Assembly: GCF_014647755.1 (NCBI RefSeq)
Contig: NZ_BMPU01000004.1
Location: 154,601 to 218,600, forward strand
Length of the DNA: 64,000 nucleotides
DNA from: Porphyromonas pasteri
GTDB taxonomy: Bacteria; Bacteroidota; Bacteroidia; Bacteroidales; Porphyromonadaceae
Direction: 5' to 3'
Position 1 is the stretch's first letter, and each line of letters opens with the position of its first letter. The notes under the pieces were generated by a model. That model was not told where the DNA came from. It saw nothing but the letters and a program-made list of their open reading frames with translations, and did no database searches. Position numbers and translations under genes: made by a program. Below, in pieces: positions 1-9,148 of the stretch.

Positions 1-1047
1 TCCGCCTCGGTCTTCGCCCTCCTGCGCTCGAAGAATATGCACCTCAAGGAAGGCCTGCGCCCCATCCTCGAGCTCGAGAGTGGTAGTAATGACCCGATGG
101 CCTACATGCTCACCATCGCCCTCATCCAGTTCATCACAGGGGGCACGGACGGCTCATGGACAAGCATCCTCGTGACCTTCGTACTGCAGTTCTCCGTCGG
201 TGGTCTGATGGGGTATCTCTCTGGCTACATCACTCCCCTCCTGATTAATAAGGCCAACATCGGCAACGGAGCACTCTACCCCATCCTCCTCCTGTGCTTC
301 GTCTTCCTCACCTTCTCCGCTACCTCGCTCCTGCATGGCAATGGCTACCTCGCCGTCTATATCATGGGCGTACTCGTGGGGAATAAGAAGCTCGTACACA
401 AGAAGAGTATCGAGACCTTCGTCGATGGGCTGACGTGGCTCCTACAGATCTCGCTCTTCATCATCCTCGGGCTCTTCGTCGATGCTAAAAGCCTGCTCCC
501 CATCACAGGCTTTGCCGTGCTGGCGGGTCTCTTTATGATCTTCGTGGCACGTCCGCTGGCGGTACAGCTCAGCCTCATCTTCTTCCCACGCATCAGCATG
601 CGCGGGCGCTGCTTCCTCTCGTGGGTGGGCCTGCGTGGCGCCGTGCCGATCATCTTCGCCACCTACCCGATGATGAGTCAGGTCGAGGGCGCTGAGACGC
701 TCTTCAACATCGTCTACGTCATCACCCTCCTCTCGCTGCTCATCCAGGGGAGCACCCTGCCTGCCGTGGCGCGCTTCCTCGGTCTCGACGAAGAGGTCAA
801 GGTCAAGGTCAGCCACTTCGGCGTCGAGATCCCTCAATACACGGGGGCAAAGATGGTCGAGCGTACCGTCACGGGCAAGATGCTCCGTGAGGGCAATAAG
901 CTTATGGAGCTGGACCTCAAGGAGGAAGAGCTCGTGATCCTCGTGCGCCGTGGTGAGAACTATATGGTCCCCAAGGGCAAGCTCGAGCTCGAAGTCGGTG
1001 ACATCCTTCTGATTGTCTTCGAGCAAAATACCGAACAGAGCGCCTAA
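1..1047 (+). CDS. Potassium/proton antiporter, CPA1 type (5' end outside window)
   Basis: The open frame runs in from the left edge, so the start lies outside the window; 348 residues are visible. Hydrophobic helices fill visible residues 1-265, with the family motif LELESGSNDPMAYMLT near residue 23 (acidic residues of the ion pathway). The last 80 residues form a soluble RCK_C/TrkA_C-like domain (EGNKLMELDLKEEELVILVR). This order matches CvrA/NhaP2-type inner-membrane antiporters, which exchange K+ or Na+ for protons and sense a ligand through the C-terminal domain. The next gene starts at or within its stop codon, so the two are probably co-transcribed. The family is clear; the ion specificity is inferred. 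Confidence 0.9.
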   Translation, partial: SASVFALLRSKNMHLKEGLRPILELESGSNDPMAYMLTIALIQFITGGTDGSWTSILVTFVLQFSVGGLMGYLSGYITPLLINKANIGNGALYPILLLCFVFLTFSATSLLHGNGYLAVYIMGVLVGNKKLVHKKSIETFVDGLTWLLQISLFIILGLFVDAKSLLPITGFAVLAGLFMIFVARPLAVQLSLIFFPRISMRGRCFLSWVGLRGAVPIIFATYPMMSQVEGAETLFNIVYVITLLSLLIQGSTLPAVARFLGLDEEVKVKVSHFGVEIPQYTGAKMVERTVTGKMLREGNKLMELDLKEEELVILVRRGENYMVPKGKLELEVGDILLIVFEQNTEQSA

Positions 1048-1048
1048 A

Positions 1049-2410
1049 GTGAAGTCCTCCGACATCCTGCGCCGTATCTGGGGCCTCGCGCTGCCCAACA
1101 TCCTCTCCAACGTCACCGTACCGCTCCTCATGCTCGCCGACACGGCGATGGCGGGGCGTATGGCCACAGCCGACAGCATCGCAGCGGTAGCCATCGGCGC
1201 CGCTATCACCCAGTTCGTCATCGGCATCTGGAGCCTACTACGTATGGGCACGACGGGCTTTACAGCTCAGGCGTGGGGCGCATGTGACGTGCGCGCCCTC
1301 CTACGTCAGCTCACCTCAGGCTCGATCATCGCGCTCGTCGTTGGCCTGCTCCTCATCCTCCTGCGCCCGCTCTATGTCGCTCCCGCAGCCGAACTCCTAC
1401 AGGCAGGTGCCGACATGCACCTACCCGAGGCGCAGACCTACCTCCATTACTCCTTCCTCGGCGCACCTGCCGCCCTCTTGCTCTACGTGTATAATGGCTG
1501 GCTCATCGGCGTACAGCGGATGAAGCTCGTCATGAGCGTGAGCATCGCCTGCAACCTGCTGAACATCCTCTTCAGCTACCTCCTTGCCTTCCCCGCAGGG
1601 ATGGGTGTCGGGGGCTTGGCACTGGGCACGGTGCTCGCGCAGTACACGGCCGTCCTACTCCTCGCGCTCGGCGGCCTGCGCTACGAAGGGCGCATCCTCC
1701 GCCACCTCTCCAGGGAGTACCTCTGGCACCCCGAGACGCTCGTTCGCTACTTCCATGTCGGGAAGTACCTCCTCATCCGCACGCTTCTCTTGCAGGCGGT
1801 GATGCTCTCCTTCATCCGCTATGGGGGAGCTATCGGCGTGACGAGGCTAGCTGCCAACAGCCTGCTGATGCAGCTCTTCACGCTCTTCTCCTACTTTATG
1901 GATGGGCTGGCCTATGCCGCCGAAGCCCTCGTAGGCGAAGCTATTGGCGGGCGTAAGTTCGGACACCTACGACTGATCATCCGCATCACACTGCAGGTAG
2001 GCTTCGTCGTCGCCCTCATCACGAGTATCCTCTACGCCCTCTTCCCCCGCCCCCTCCTCGAGCTCCTCACCGACAAGCAAGAGGTACTTAAGCTCGCTCT
2101 CAGCGATAGCTTCCTGATGGCCGCCGTGCCGATATTCTCCTACCTGGCCTTCCTCTGGGACGGCATCTTAGTCGGTGCGACGGACAGCAAGAGCATGAGC
2201 ATCGGGGTAGCTGGTGGCGCGATGTCGTACTTCATCGTTGCGGAGAGCATCGCCACTATAGGTAGTGGCACCATGCTCTGGTTCGCCTTCCTCAACTACC
2301 TCCTCGTCCGCAGCTTCATCGAGTACTACCTCGGCATGCGTCGCATCCGAGCGCTCAGCCAAGAAGTGCATGATACTCGCCATTCCTCCTATACTTATAG
2401 GCTGAAATAG
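1049..2410 (+). CDS. MATE family efflux transporter (DinF-like)
   Basis: About 453 residues with twelve hydrophobic segments and the MATE opening IWGLALPNILSNVTVPLLMLADTAMAG close to the N-terminus. MATE proteins export cationic drugs or metabolites across the inner membrane using Na+ or H+. No ATG lies near the front. The usable starts are GTG at 1049, one base after the upstream TAA, or TTG at 1013, which overlaps the antiporter by 35 bases; I chose GTG because the conserved region starts 9-10 residues later. Translational coupling to the antiporter is likely. The substrate is unknown. Confidence 0.9.
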   Translation: MKSSDILRRIWGLALPNILSNVTVPLLMLADTAMAGRMATADSIAAVAIGAAITQFVIGIWSLLRMGTTGFTAQAWGACDVRALLRQLTSGSIIALVVGLLLILLRPLYVAPAAELLQAGADMHLPEAQTYLHYSFLGAPAALLLYVYNGWLIGVQRMKLVMSVSIACNLLNILFSYLLAFPAGMGVGGLALGTVLAQYTAVLLLALGGLRYEGRILRHLSREYLWHPETLVRYFHVGKYLLIRTLLLQAVMLSFIRYGGAIGVTRLAANSLLMQLFTLFSYFMDGLAYAAEALVGEAIGGRKFGHLRLIIRITLQVGFVVALITSILYALFPRPLLELLTDKQEVLKLALSDSFLMAAVPIFSYLAFLWDGILVGATDSKSMSIGVAGGAMSYFIVAESIATIGSGTMLWFAFLNYLLVRSFIEYYLGMRRIRALSQEVHDTRHSSYTYRLK

Positions 2411-2412
2411 AC

Positions 2413-2420
2413 TATCTTTG
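2413..2420 (+). promoter_or_regulatory. Promoter -7 box TATCTTTG
   Basis: Exact match to the Bacteroidota -7 consensus TAnnTTTG, three bases after the MATE stop and about 70 bases before the CobJ-CbiC start. No clear -33 TTG is visible. Confidence 0.55.
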
Positions 2421-2489
2421 TGATAGAAATCCAAAACTATTCAACTGCAGGTATCTTACCTCTCCACTATTCAAGTACCCCTATTTTAG

Positions 2490-3905
2490 ATGAAAAAGAA
2501 TAAGATCATCGTCGCCGGCATCGGCCCTGGTAGCCCCGAGGATATCACCCCGGCCGTACTCCAAGCCGTGCAGGCCTCTGATGTGATCGTCGGATACAAG
2601 TATTACTTCCGCTTTATCAAGGACTATGTCCGCCCCGATGCCCTGTGTATCGACAGCGGGATGAAGGCTGAGCGTCAGCGCGCCGAGGAGGCCTTCCGCT
2701 ACGCCCTCGAGGGCAAGACCGTCTGCGTCATCTCCTCAGGCGATGCAGGCATCTACGGCATGTCGCCCCTGATCTATGAGATGATGCGCGAGAAGGGCAT
2801 CACGGATCAAGTCGAGGTAGAGGTACTCCCTGGCATCAGCGCCTTCCAGAAGGCCGCCGCTCTGCTCGGCTGCCCCATCGGCCATGACCTGTGTATCATC
2901 TCGCTCTCCGACCTGATGACGCCTTGGCTTCGTATCGAGAAGCGCATCGAGGCTGCCGCAGCAGGCGACTTCATCACCGCCATCTACAACCCCAAGAGCC
3001 AAGGTCGCTACTGGCAGATCTACCGCCTGCTGGAGATCTTCGCCCAGCACCGCAGTCCCGACACGCCCATCGGCTACGTCCGCCAGGCAGGTCGTGAAGA
3101 GCAGGTCGTCAAGCTCACCACGCTCGCAGAGTTTGATCCCGAGGAGCTCGATATGTTCACCGTCGTGATCATCGGCAATACGCAGAGCTACAACTTCGAA
3201 GGGCACTTCATCACTCCTCGTGGCTACTATGACGAAGGTACACTCGACAAGGATGCGAAGATCGGTCAGGCGATCATGATCGAGAGCTTCCGCACGATCA
3301 ATAGCGAGCTGGCGAACCCCAACATCCCCCTCGACCACAAGTGGGCGCTCATCCACTCGATCCACACCACGGCGGACTTCGAGATGGAGAAGATCCTCTA
3401 CTCCGACCCTGGTGCGGTATCCAGCATCTATCAGGCGATGCTCGACGGGAAGTTCGACACCATCATCACCGACGTCACCATGGTGGCTTCGGGTATCCGC
3501 AAGGGCATGCTGGAGCGTCTTGGCCTGCAGGTCAAGTGCTACCTCAACGATCCTCGCACGAAGGAGCTTGCCGACCTGAAGGGTATCACGCGCTCGCAGG
3601 CAGGTATTCGTCTCGCCGTCGAGGAGCATCCCAATGCGCTCTTCGCCGTGGGTAATGCCCCCACCGCTATCATCGAGCTCTGCGACCTCATCCGTCGTGG
3701 CAAGGCCCAGCCTACGGGTATGGTCGTCGCGCCCGTCGGCTTCGTGCAGGTACGCGAGTCGAAGTATATGGCGAAGGTCTTCAAGGACATCCCCAAGATC
3801 ATCGTCGAAGGCCGTAAGGGCGGTAGCAACCTCGCTGCCACGCTGGTCAACTCCATCCTCACGCTGGACGACGCCGAGGCCTTGCGCCCTGGCCGTGACG
3901 TCTAA
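2490..3905 (+). CDS. cobJ: Fused precorrin-3B C17-methyltransferase / precorrin-8X methylmutase
   Basis: 471 residues joining two corrin-ring enzymes. Residues 1-250 are an SAM-dependent tetrapyrrole methylase of the CobJ/CbiH type (IVAGIGPGSPEDITP at 7, SSGDAGIYGM at 82, GISAF near 115). Residues about 265-465 are a CbiC/CobH methylmutase, with HTTADFEME holding the likely catalytic His292. In anaerobic B12 synthesis these act at ring contraction and at the later methyl migration from C11 to C12. The fusion is in frame with no break. No other cobalamin gene is in the window, so the rest of the pathway is elsewhere or absent. It has its own promoter at 2413 and a palindromic terminator at 3933. 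Confidence 0.92.
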   Translation: MKKNKIIVAGIGPGSPEDITPAVLQAVQASDVIVGYKYYFRFIKDYVRPDALCIDSGMKAERQRAEEAFRYALEGKTVCVISSGDAGIYGMSPLIYEMMREKGITDQVEVEVLPGISAFQKAAALLGCPIGHDLCIISLSDLMTPWLRIEKRIEAAAAGDFITAIYNPKSQGRYWQIYRLLEIFAQHRSPDTPIGYVRQAGREEQVVKLTTLAEFDPEELDMFTVVIIGNTQSYNFEGHFITPRGYYDEGTLDKDAKIGQAIMIESFRTINSELANPNIPLDHKWALIHSIHTTADFEMEKILYSDPGAVSSIYQAMLDGKFDTIITDVTMVASGIRKGMLERLGLQVKCYLNDPRTKELADLKGITRSQAGIRLAVEEHPNALFAVGNAPTAIIELCDLIRRGKAQPTGMVVAPVGFVQVRESKYMAKVFKDIPKIIVEGRKGGSNLAATLVNSILTLDDAEALRPGRDV

Positions 3906-3932
3906 GTCGTCCCGCACAATCCCCATACACGT

Positions 3933-3966
3933 ATGCGGCTGCACCGAGCGCTCGGTGCAGCCGCAT
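3933..3966. terminator. 34-bp perfect palindrome, probable terminator
   Basis: Perfect dyad of 17+17 bases with arm ATGCGGCTGCACCGAGC, just after the CobJ-CbiC stop and followed by a short T-rich run. A nearly identical hairpin lies at 5768-5797 after the MFS gene. Confidence 0.7.
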
Positions 3967-4062
3967 GCTTTATATCCGTATTGCTTTGCCTCCCATCCAA
4001 TACGAAGACAAGCGCTCCCCTTCACGAGAAATAGTTCGCGCCTCATAGTACTTTTCCTCCGT

Positions 4063-4138
4063 CCACGTACGTAGATTTATCATCCATGCACGTCGTCCCT
4101 AATATCCACGCACGTAGATTTTAAGACCACGCACATAG
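4063..4138. repeat. 22-bp-pitch array, CCA-N6-TAG type, four units
   Basis: Cores CCACGTACGTAG (4063), CCATGCACGTCG (4084), CCACGCACGTAG (4106) and CCACGCACATAG (4127) are 21-22 bp apart. The sequence is closely related, in reverse complement, to the array at 46836-46911. It lies in the 610-bp gap before the MFS gene; apart from the palindrome, this array and the promoter at 4434, I see no gene there. Confidence 0.8.
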
Positions 4139-4433
4139 CCGAAGGTTTCCCCATACTCCTCCGCGCCTTTTCCTGTACAGCCTCACACCTTTTCCCGCGC
4201 CCCCTCACAACCTCTCCCCTATCAAAGTACAGCACGCACGAGTACCTCAAGTGCTTGCACTTATGCTTTGGGATCACTTCCCTCCCAGTGATCCGACCAA
4301 GGGGAAATGCCACCGCAAGCAGCCTCAAGACATACGAATATATAGCCGTTAGCCCGTAAGTTTATTCTAATAAAGCATCCTGAAAACACCACAAATCTCA
4401 GGAATACAGATCAAGTTTTAAAATATTTTTAGT

Positions 4434-4441
4434 TATATTTG
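4434..4441 (+). promoter_or_regulatory. Promoter -7 box TATATTTG
   Basis: Matches TAnnTTTG in an AT-rich stretch about 75 bases before the MFS start. The -33 element is not obvious. Confidence 0.5.
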
Positions 4442-4515
4442 CGGTAGCTACAAGTCAAACTACTGCTTTTTATTTGTGTGACTTGACAACACGAAAGCCA
4501 AAATATCCCCCTCAT

Positions 4516-5712
4516 ATGAAAGAAAATAAGTTCATCGTACCGATGGTATTTCTTGCCTTCATGTTCTTTACATGTGGGTTTGCCTTAGGGATCAACTCCC
4601 TACTCGTACCCGTATTGAAGGTATCGCTAAGCGTCTCGTCAATGGAAGCCTATATGCTCATCGGGGCGACGTTCTTACCCTTCCTGATCTTTGGTTATCC
4701 AGCAGGACTGCTGATTAGTAAGATCGGCTATAAGCGCACGATGGCATCAGCTTTCGCTATGTTTGCGATAGCCTTCGGCGTATTCATCTTGTCGGCAGAA
4801 GCCAAGAGCTTCGTAATATTCCTATTAGCCTCCTTTATTTGCGGGGCGGCTAACACGTTCTTACAGGCTGCGATAAATCCTTATGTCACCATCCTGGGGC
4901 CTACAGAGAGTGCGGCAAAGCGAATCTCAATCATGGGGATGATCAACAAGTTAGCTTGGCCTGTCTCACCATTATTTATCGCTCTCTTTGCCAGCAATGG
5001 CGGCAGTGTCGGTCTGGAAGACCTCAGCAAACCCTTCCTTGTGATCATCGGCCTCTTCGTGATCTTAGGTATCGTCGCACTCATTTCGCCACTGCCCGAA
5101 GTGAAGGCTGCTGGAGAAGACAATGACGCTGCTGACTCAGAAGTATCGAGCTATGCCAATAGTAAGAGCTCGGTCTTCCAATTCCCTCATCTTGTACTCG
5201 GAGCGATCGCCATATTCTTCTACGTAGGCTCGGAGACCATCGTCTTGGGGACACTCATAGACTATGCACAGGAATTAAGTCTTACTCATCCAGAGTCTTA
5301 CTCATGGATTACTCCTATTAGCATTAGCATCGGGTATATACTGGGTATTATCCTGATCCCCAAGTACCTCTCGCAAACCAAAGCCCTGCAGATATGCTCT
5401 TTCGTGGCACTGCTTGGGACTACTCTCGTAGTCGTGCTGCCCGGGATTTATAGCATCTACTCTGTGGGTATCATGGCATTAGGCTGCTCACTGATGTGGC
5501 CTGCGTTTTGGCCTTTGGCACTTATGGATCTGGGTAAGTACACCAAGCAGGGCTCATCACTATTGACGATGGGGCTTATCGGGGGTGCTGTCATCACCGT
5601 CCTATTCGGCCTTATCAAGGATATCTCAGATATCCGATATGCGTATAGCATCTGCTTCATCAGCTTCATCTATATTCTCTTCTACGCCTTTAAGGGGCAT
5701 AAGCTGAGATAG
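4516..5712 (+). CDS. MFS transporter, glucose/galactose (FHS/FucP-like) type
   Basis: 398 residues with about twelve membrane segments. The opening (FIVPMVFLAFMFFTCGFALGINSLLVPVLK), the loop SKIGYKRTM and the segment FLQAAINPYVTILGP resemble the fucose/glucose/galactose proton-symporter branch of the MFS. The ATG at 4516 (MKENKF) was chosen over an earlier in-frame ATG at 4474 because the family starts here. Base composition is visibly more AT-rich than its neighbours. It stands alone, with its own promoter and near-identical palindromes on both sides. A sugar is the likely cargo by family, but nothing in the context names it. Confidence 0.88.
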   Translation: MKENKFIVPMVFLAFMFFTCGFALGINSLLVPVLKVSLSVSSMEAYMLIGATFLPFLIFGYPAGLLISKIGYKRTMASAFAMFAIAFGVFILSAEAKSFVIFLLASFICGAANTFLQAAINPYVTILGPTESAAKRISIMGMINKLAWPVSPLFIALFASNGGSVGLEDLSKPFLVIIGLFVILGIVALISPLPEVKAAGEDNDAADSEVSSYANSKSSVFQFPHLVLGAIAIFFYVGSETIVLGTLIDYAQELSLTHPESYSWITPISISIGYILGIILIPKYLSQTKALQICSFVALLGTTLVVVLPGIYSIYSVGIMALGCSLMWPAFWPLALMDLGKYTKQGSSLLTMGLIGGAVITVLFGLIKDISDIRYAYSICFISFIYILFYAFKGHKLR

Positions 5713-5767
5713 CGACCAGCCTTCCCTCATCCGCGAAATCTCTATAAGACACCCTCTACATACTCAA

Positions 5768-5797
5768 GCAGCTGCACCGAGCACTCGGTGCAGCTGC
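5768..5797. terminator. Palindromic terminator after MFS gene
   Basis: Arms GCAGCTGCACCGAG and CTCGGTGCAGCTGC around a CA centre. It differs from the palindrome at 3933-3966 by only a few bases. Confidence 0.7.
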
Positions 5798-5878
5798 ATA
5801 CGTATATCAGTATAGCTATGCCTTCCACTCCCCTCGAAGCGGATACAATAGTCCCTCGTTTGCCACCCTTGCTTTTTG

Positions 5879-5886
5879 TATCTTTG
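5879..5886 (+). promoter_or_regulatory. Promoter -7 box TATCTTTG
   Basis: Consensus match 28 bases before the DPP IV start, with TTTG at 5859-5862 as a possible -33 element at slightly short spacing (16 bases). Confidence 0.6.
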
Positions 5887-5914
5887 TCGAAAAGCAAACT
5901 AATACATACGAGTT

Positions 5915-8089
5915 ATGCGGACACTACTATCACTCACACTGCTGCTCCTTGGCTTAGGTGCAAGTACCGAGGCCCTGGCACAGCACCCCACCAAGGACCT
6001 CCAAGTCGAGGACGTCACCTCGGGTAAGTTCTACGCCTACACCGCAGGGCGCGGTATGCGCTCCACCAGCGACGGGAAGTACTACACGATGATGGACGAC
6101 GGACACACCGCCGTCCTGCGCTATAGCTTCCAGACGGGCGAACTCGTCGACACACTCTTCAGCGTCAACAAGGCACGCGAATGCGAATTCAAGAAATTCG
6201 ACGACTACATCCTTGAGCCCAAGGGGCATCACATCCTCCTCATCACCGACCAAGAAGCCATCTACCGCCGCTCCAGCAAGGGTAATGTCTTCCACTACGA
6301 CGTACGCCGCAACCGCGTCGAGCCACTGAGCACGACCACCGGCAAGGTCATGATCCCCACTTTCAGCCCCGACGGCCGTATGGTAGCCTTCGTGCGCGAG
6401 GGGAATATCTTCATCAAGAAGTTTGAGTTCGACACCGAGGTCCAGGTGACGAGCGATGCCGTGCACAACAAGGTCATGAACGGTATCACCGACTGGGTCT
6501 ACGAAGAAGAGCTGGAGACCACGCAGCTGATGACCTGGAGCGAAGACAATAACTACCTGGCCTTCGTCCGCACCGATGAGAGTGAAGTCGACGAGTACAG
6601 CATGCCTATCTACGGCACGGGGCAGTACCCTGGCGCCTATACCTATAAGTACCCTAAGGCCGGTACGCCTAACTCGAAGGTCTCCGTACACATCTATAAT
6701 GTCACAGACCGCGCGAAGAAGCCCATTGACTTCAAGAGCGCACCCTACTACATCCCCCGCATCGAGTTCATCGGCCGTGATGGCAACCTCGCCGTCTTCT
6801 CGCTGAACCGCCAGCAGAACCACCTCACGCTCTACTACGTCAACAACAAGACGCTCCTACCGAAGGTCATCTTCGAGGAGCGCAACAAGGCCTATGTAGA
6901 TAGCCGCAACCTCCCGAAGTGTAAGTTCGTACCCTCGGGCTTCGCCTACCTCGGCGAGCAGGACGGCTACCGCCATATCTACCTCTACTCCGACAAGGGG
7001 GCTTTGATCCGCAAGATCACCACGGGCAGCTATGACGACACTGACTTCTACGGCATGGACGCTCAGGGCAATGCCTACTATCAGGCTGCCGATGAGTCGC
7101 CCCTGCGCCGCTCGATCTACAAGGTAGATCCCAAGGGTCGCAAGACCGCTCTTCACCCTGGAGCAGGTGCCAATAGCGCTATCTTCAGCGATGACTTCTC
7201 CCACTACATCAGCATCTTCAGCAACTCTACCACGCCGACGACTACAGCCGTCTATGCCACGGGGAGCCTGCGTCCCCTACGCGTGCTGAAGGACAACAAG
7301 GAGATCACAGAGCGCCTCAAGGACTACCGCCTGCGCCGTGAGGAATTCATCAAGATCCCCAACGGCCGTGGCCAAGAGCTGAATGCTTGGATCCTCAAGC
7401 CCTACGACTTCGACCCCAACAAGAAGTACCCCGTGCTGATGACTCAGTACAGCGGGCCCGACTCACAGCAGGTACTCGATGCCTTCGGTCTCGGCTGGGA
7501 GCAGATACTCCCCGGTAAGGGCTACATCGTCGTCTGCGTCGACCCACGCGGTACGGGCGCTCGCGGTGAGGAGTGGCGTAAGTGCACCTACCTCAACCTC
7601 GGTGTGAAGGAGATCGAAGACCAGATCGCTGCAGCGAAGTGGCTCGGCAAGCAGTCCTACGTCGACGCCGACCGCATCGGCCTCTACGGCTGGAGCTTCG
7701 GTGGCTACATGACGCTGATGGGCCTGTGCCACGGCGAGGGCGTCTTCAAGACTGGTGTCGCTGTCGCCCCCGTCGCTGACTGGAGCTACTACGACACGAT
7801 CTACACGGAGCGCTTCATGCGTACCCCACAGGAGAACCCCACGGGCTACAAGTCTTCCTCCGCCCTCGAGGTAGCGAAGAAGCTCAAGGGTAAGCTCCTC
7901 CTCATCCATGGTAGCGCCGATGACAACGTGCATGTGCAGAACGCTATGAACTTCACCGACCTCTTGGTCGCCGAAGGCATCCCCTTCGACATGGCGATCT
8001 ACAAGGACCGCAACCACGGCATCCACGGAGGTAATGCCCGCAACCACCTCTACAAGCGTATCATTACCTTCCTCGAGCAGAACCTTTAG
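5915..8089 (+). CDS. dpp4: Dipeptidyl peptidase IV (S9B)
   Basis: 724 residues starting with a Sec signal peptide (MRTLLSLTLLLLGLGASTEALA). A beta-propeller region (about 40-480) carries the double-glutamate motif YEEELETT that anchors the substrate N-terminus. The alpha/beta-hydrolase domain has nucleophile Ser594 in GWSFGGYM, Asp669 in HGSADDNV and His701 in DRNHGIHG. Length and triad spacing are those of DPP IV, which removes X-Pro dipeptides from peptides in the periplasm. This suits a peptide-fermenting organism. The gene has its own promoter and terminator. The family assignment is very secure. Confidence 0.95.
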   Translation: MRTLLSLTLLLLGLGASTEALAQHPTKDLQVEDVTSGKFYAYTAGRGMRSTSDGKYYTMMDDGHTAVLRYSFQTGELVDTLFSVNKARECEFKKFDDYILEPKGHHILLITDQEAIYRRSSKGNVFHYDVRRNRVEPLSTTTGKVMIPTFSPDGRMVAFVREGNIFIKKFEFDTEVQVTSDAVHNKVMNGITDWVYEEELETTQLMTWSEDNNYLAFVRTDESEVDEYSMPIYGTGQYPGAYTYKYPKAGTPNSKVSVHIYNVTDRAKKPIDFKSAPYYIPRIEFIGRDGNLAVFSLNRQQNHLTLYYVNNKTLLPKVIFEERNKAYVDSRNLPKCKFVPSGFAYLGEQDGYRHIYLYSDKGALIRKITTGSYDDTDFYGMDAQGNAYYQAADESPLRRSIYKVDPKGRKTALHPGAGANSAIFSDDFSHYISIFSNSTTPTTTAVYATGSLRPLRVLKDNKEITERLKDYRLRREEFIKIPNGRGQELNAWILKPYDFDPNKKYPVLMTQYSGPDSQQVLDAFGLGWEQILPGKGYIVVCVDPRGTGARGEEWRKCTYLNLGVKEIEDQIAAAKWLGKQSYVDADRIGLYGWSFGGYMTLMGLCHGEGVFKTGVAVAPVADWSYYDTIYTERFMRTPQENPTGYKSSSALEVAKKLKGKLLLIHGSADDNVHVQNAMNFTDLLVAEGIPFDMAIYKDRNHGIHGGNARNHLYKRIITFLEQNL

Positions 8090-8112
8090 CCTCGGCTATT
8101 TTATTCCCCACA

Positions 8113-8148
8113 CCCTTAGGCTGAAGGCATCGCCCCTCAGCCTAAGGG
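8113..8148 (+). terminator. Hairpin between DPP IV and lipA
   Basis: Arms CCCTTAGGCTGA and TCAGCCTAAGGG with a 12-base loop, 23 bases after the DPP IV stop and just before the lipA start. It could end DPP IV transcription or attenuate read-through into lipA. Confidence 0.6.
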
Positions 8149-8159
8149 CTATCACTTAT

Positions 8160-9053
8160 ATGATGCAAGAAGAACCTATCACCCAGAAGAAGACCGGCAA
8201 CGTCGTACGCGTCCGCAAGCCCGAGTGGCTGAAGATCCGCCTCGGCGACAACTCGACCTTCACCGACACGAAGCATACGATCGAGCACCACGGGCTCAAT
8301 ACCATCTGCCATAGCGGCCGATGCCCCAACCAAGGGGAGTGCTGGAGTGCAGGCACGGCGACCTTCATGATCGGAGGCGCTATCTGTACGCGTGCCTGCC
8401 GCTTCTGTAACACCCTCTCGGGGAAAGCCCCCGCACCACTCGATCCCCTCGAGCCGATGAAGGTGGCACAGAGCATCAAGAAGATGGGCCTGAAGCACGC
8501 CGTCATCACCAGCGTCGACCGCGACGACCTCGAGGACTACGGCGCAGGTCACTGGGTACGTACCATCGAAGCCATCCGCCGCACGACGCCTGAGGTCACT
8601 ATCGAGGTCCTCATCCCCGACTTCAACGGCCGTCTGGACTACGTCGACCAGATCATCGCTTGTCAGCCCAAGATCATCTCGCACAACCTCGAGACCGTCC
8701 GCCGTCTCACGCCCTCGGTGCGCCACATAGCTACCTACGACCAGAGCCTCTCGGTGCTGGAGCGTATCGCCCAGAGCGGTATCCCCGCTAAGACGGGTAT
8801 CATGCTCGGTCTCGGCGAGACGGAGGAGGAAGTCCTTGAGCTCATCGACGATGCCCACGCTGTCGGCGTGTCTATCATGACCATCGGGCAGTACCTGCAG
8901 CCTACGCGTCGCCACCTGCCCGTCGTGGAGTACATCCACCCGAAGCAGTTCGCTCGTCTGCGTGCCCTCGGGCTGGAGAAGGGCCTGCGCCACATCGAGA
9001 GCGGCCCCCTCGTGCGCTCCTCCTACCACGCCGAGCGCCACGTCCTCGACTAA
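8160..9053 (+). CDS. lipA: Lipoyl synthase
   Basis: 297 residues. Radical-SAM enzyme that inserts two sulfurs into protein-bound octanoyl groups to make lipoate for 2-oxoacid dehydrogenases and the glycine cleavage system. The auxiliary cluster cysteines are C50, C55 and C61 (CHSGRCPNQGEC); the radical-SAM motif is C76-C80-C83 (CTRACRFC). The ATG at 8160 (MMQEEP) gives the usual length; the frame is open further upstream but that would overlap the terminator hairpin. No lipB or lplA is adjacent. Confidence 0.96.
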   Translation: MMQEEPITQKKTGNVVRVRKPEWLKIRLGDNSTFTDTKHTIEHHGLNTICHSGRCPNQGECWSAGTATFMIGGAICTRACRFCNTLSGKAPAPLDPLEPMKVAQSIKKMGLKHAVITSVDRDDLEDYGAGHWVRTIEAIRRTTPEVTIEVLIPDFNGRLDYVDQIIACQPKIISHNLETVRRLTPSVRHIATYDQSLSVLERIAQSGIPAKTGIMLGLGETEEEVLELIDDAHAVGVSIMTIGQYLQPTRRHLPVVEYIHPKQFARLRALGLEKGLRHIESGPLVRSSYHAERHVLD

Positions 9054-9075
9054 CGTGCCGTCCTATACAAATCAG

Positions 9076-9111
9076 TTCGCCCCCACAGCTCGATGGAGCT
9101 GTGGGGGCGAA
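9076..9111. terminator. Bidirectional terminator between lipA and symporter
   Basis: Perfect 16-bp stem with arm TTCGCCCCCACAGCTC and a GATG loop, placed between two convergent genes. Confidence 0.85.
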
Positions 9112-9148
9112 GTAATTTAAACCCACGGGGAAGGAGCGAGGAGGCAGC

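Noticed and set aside
2736..4046. A 436-codon open frame on the minus strand
   Set aside because: It is antisense to the CobJ-CbiC fusion, which has clear motifs; GC-rich codon use leaves the opposite strand open throughout this window.
4080..4328. An 82-codon minus-strand open frame before the MFS gene
   Set aside because: It starts in unremarkable sequence, overlaps the phased array and has no recognisable motif or ribosome-binding site.
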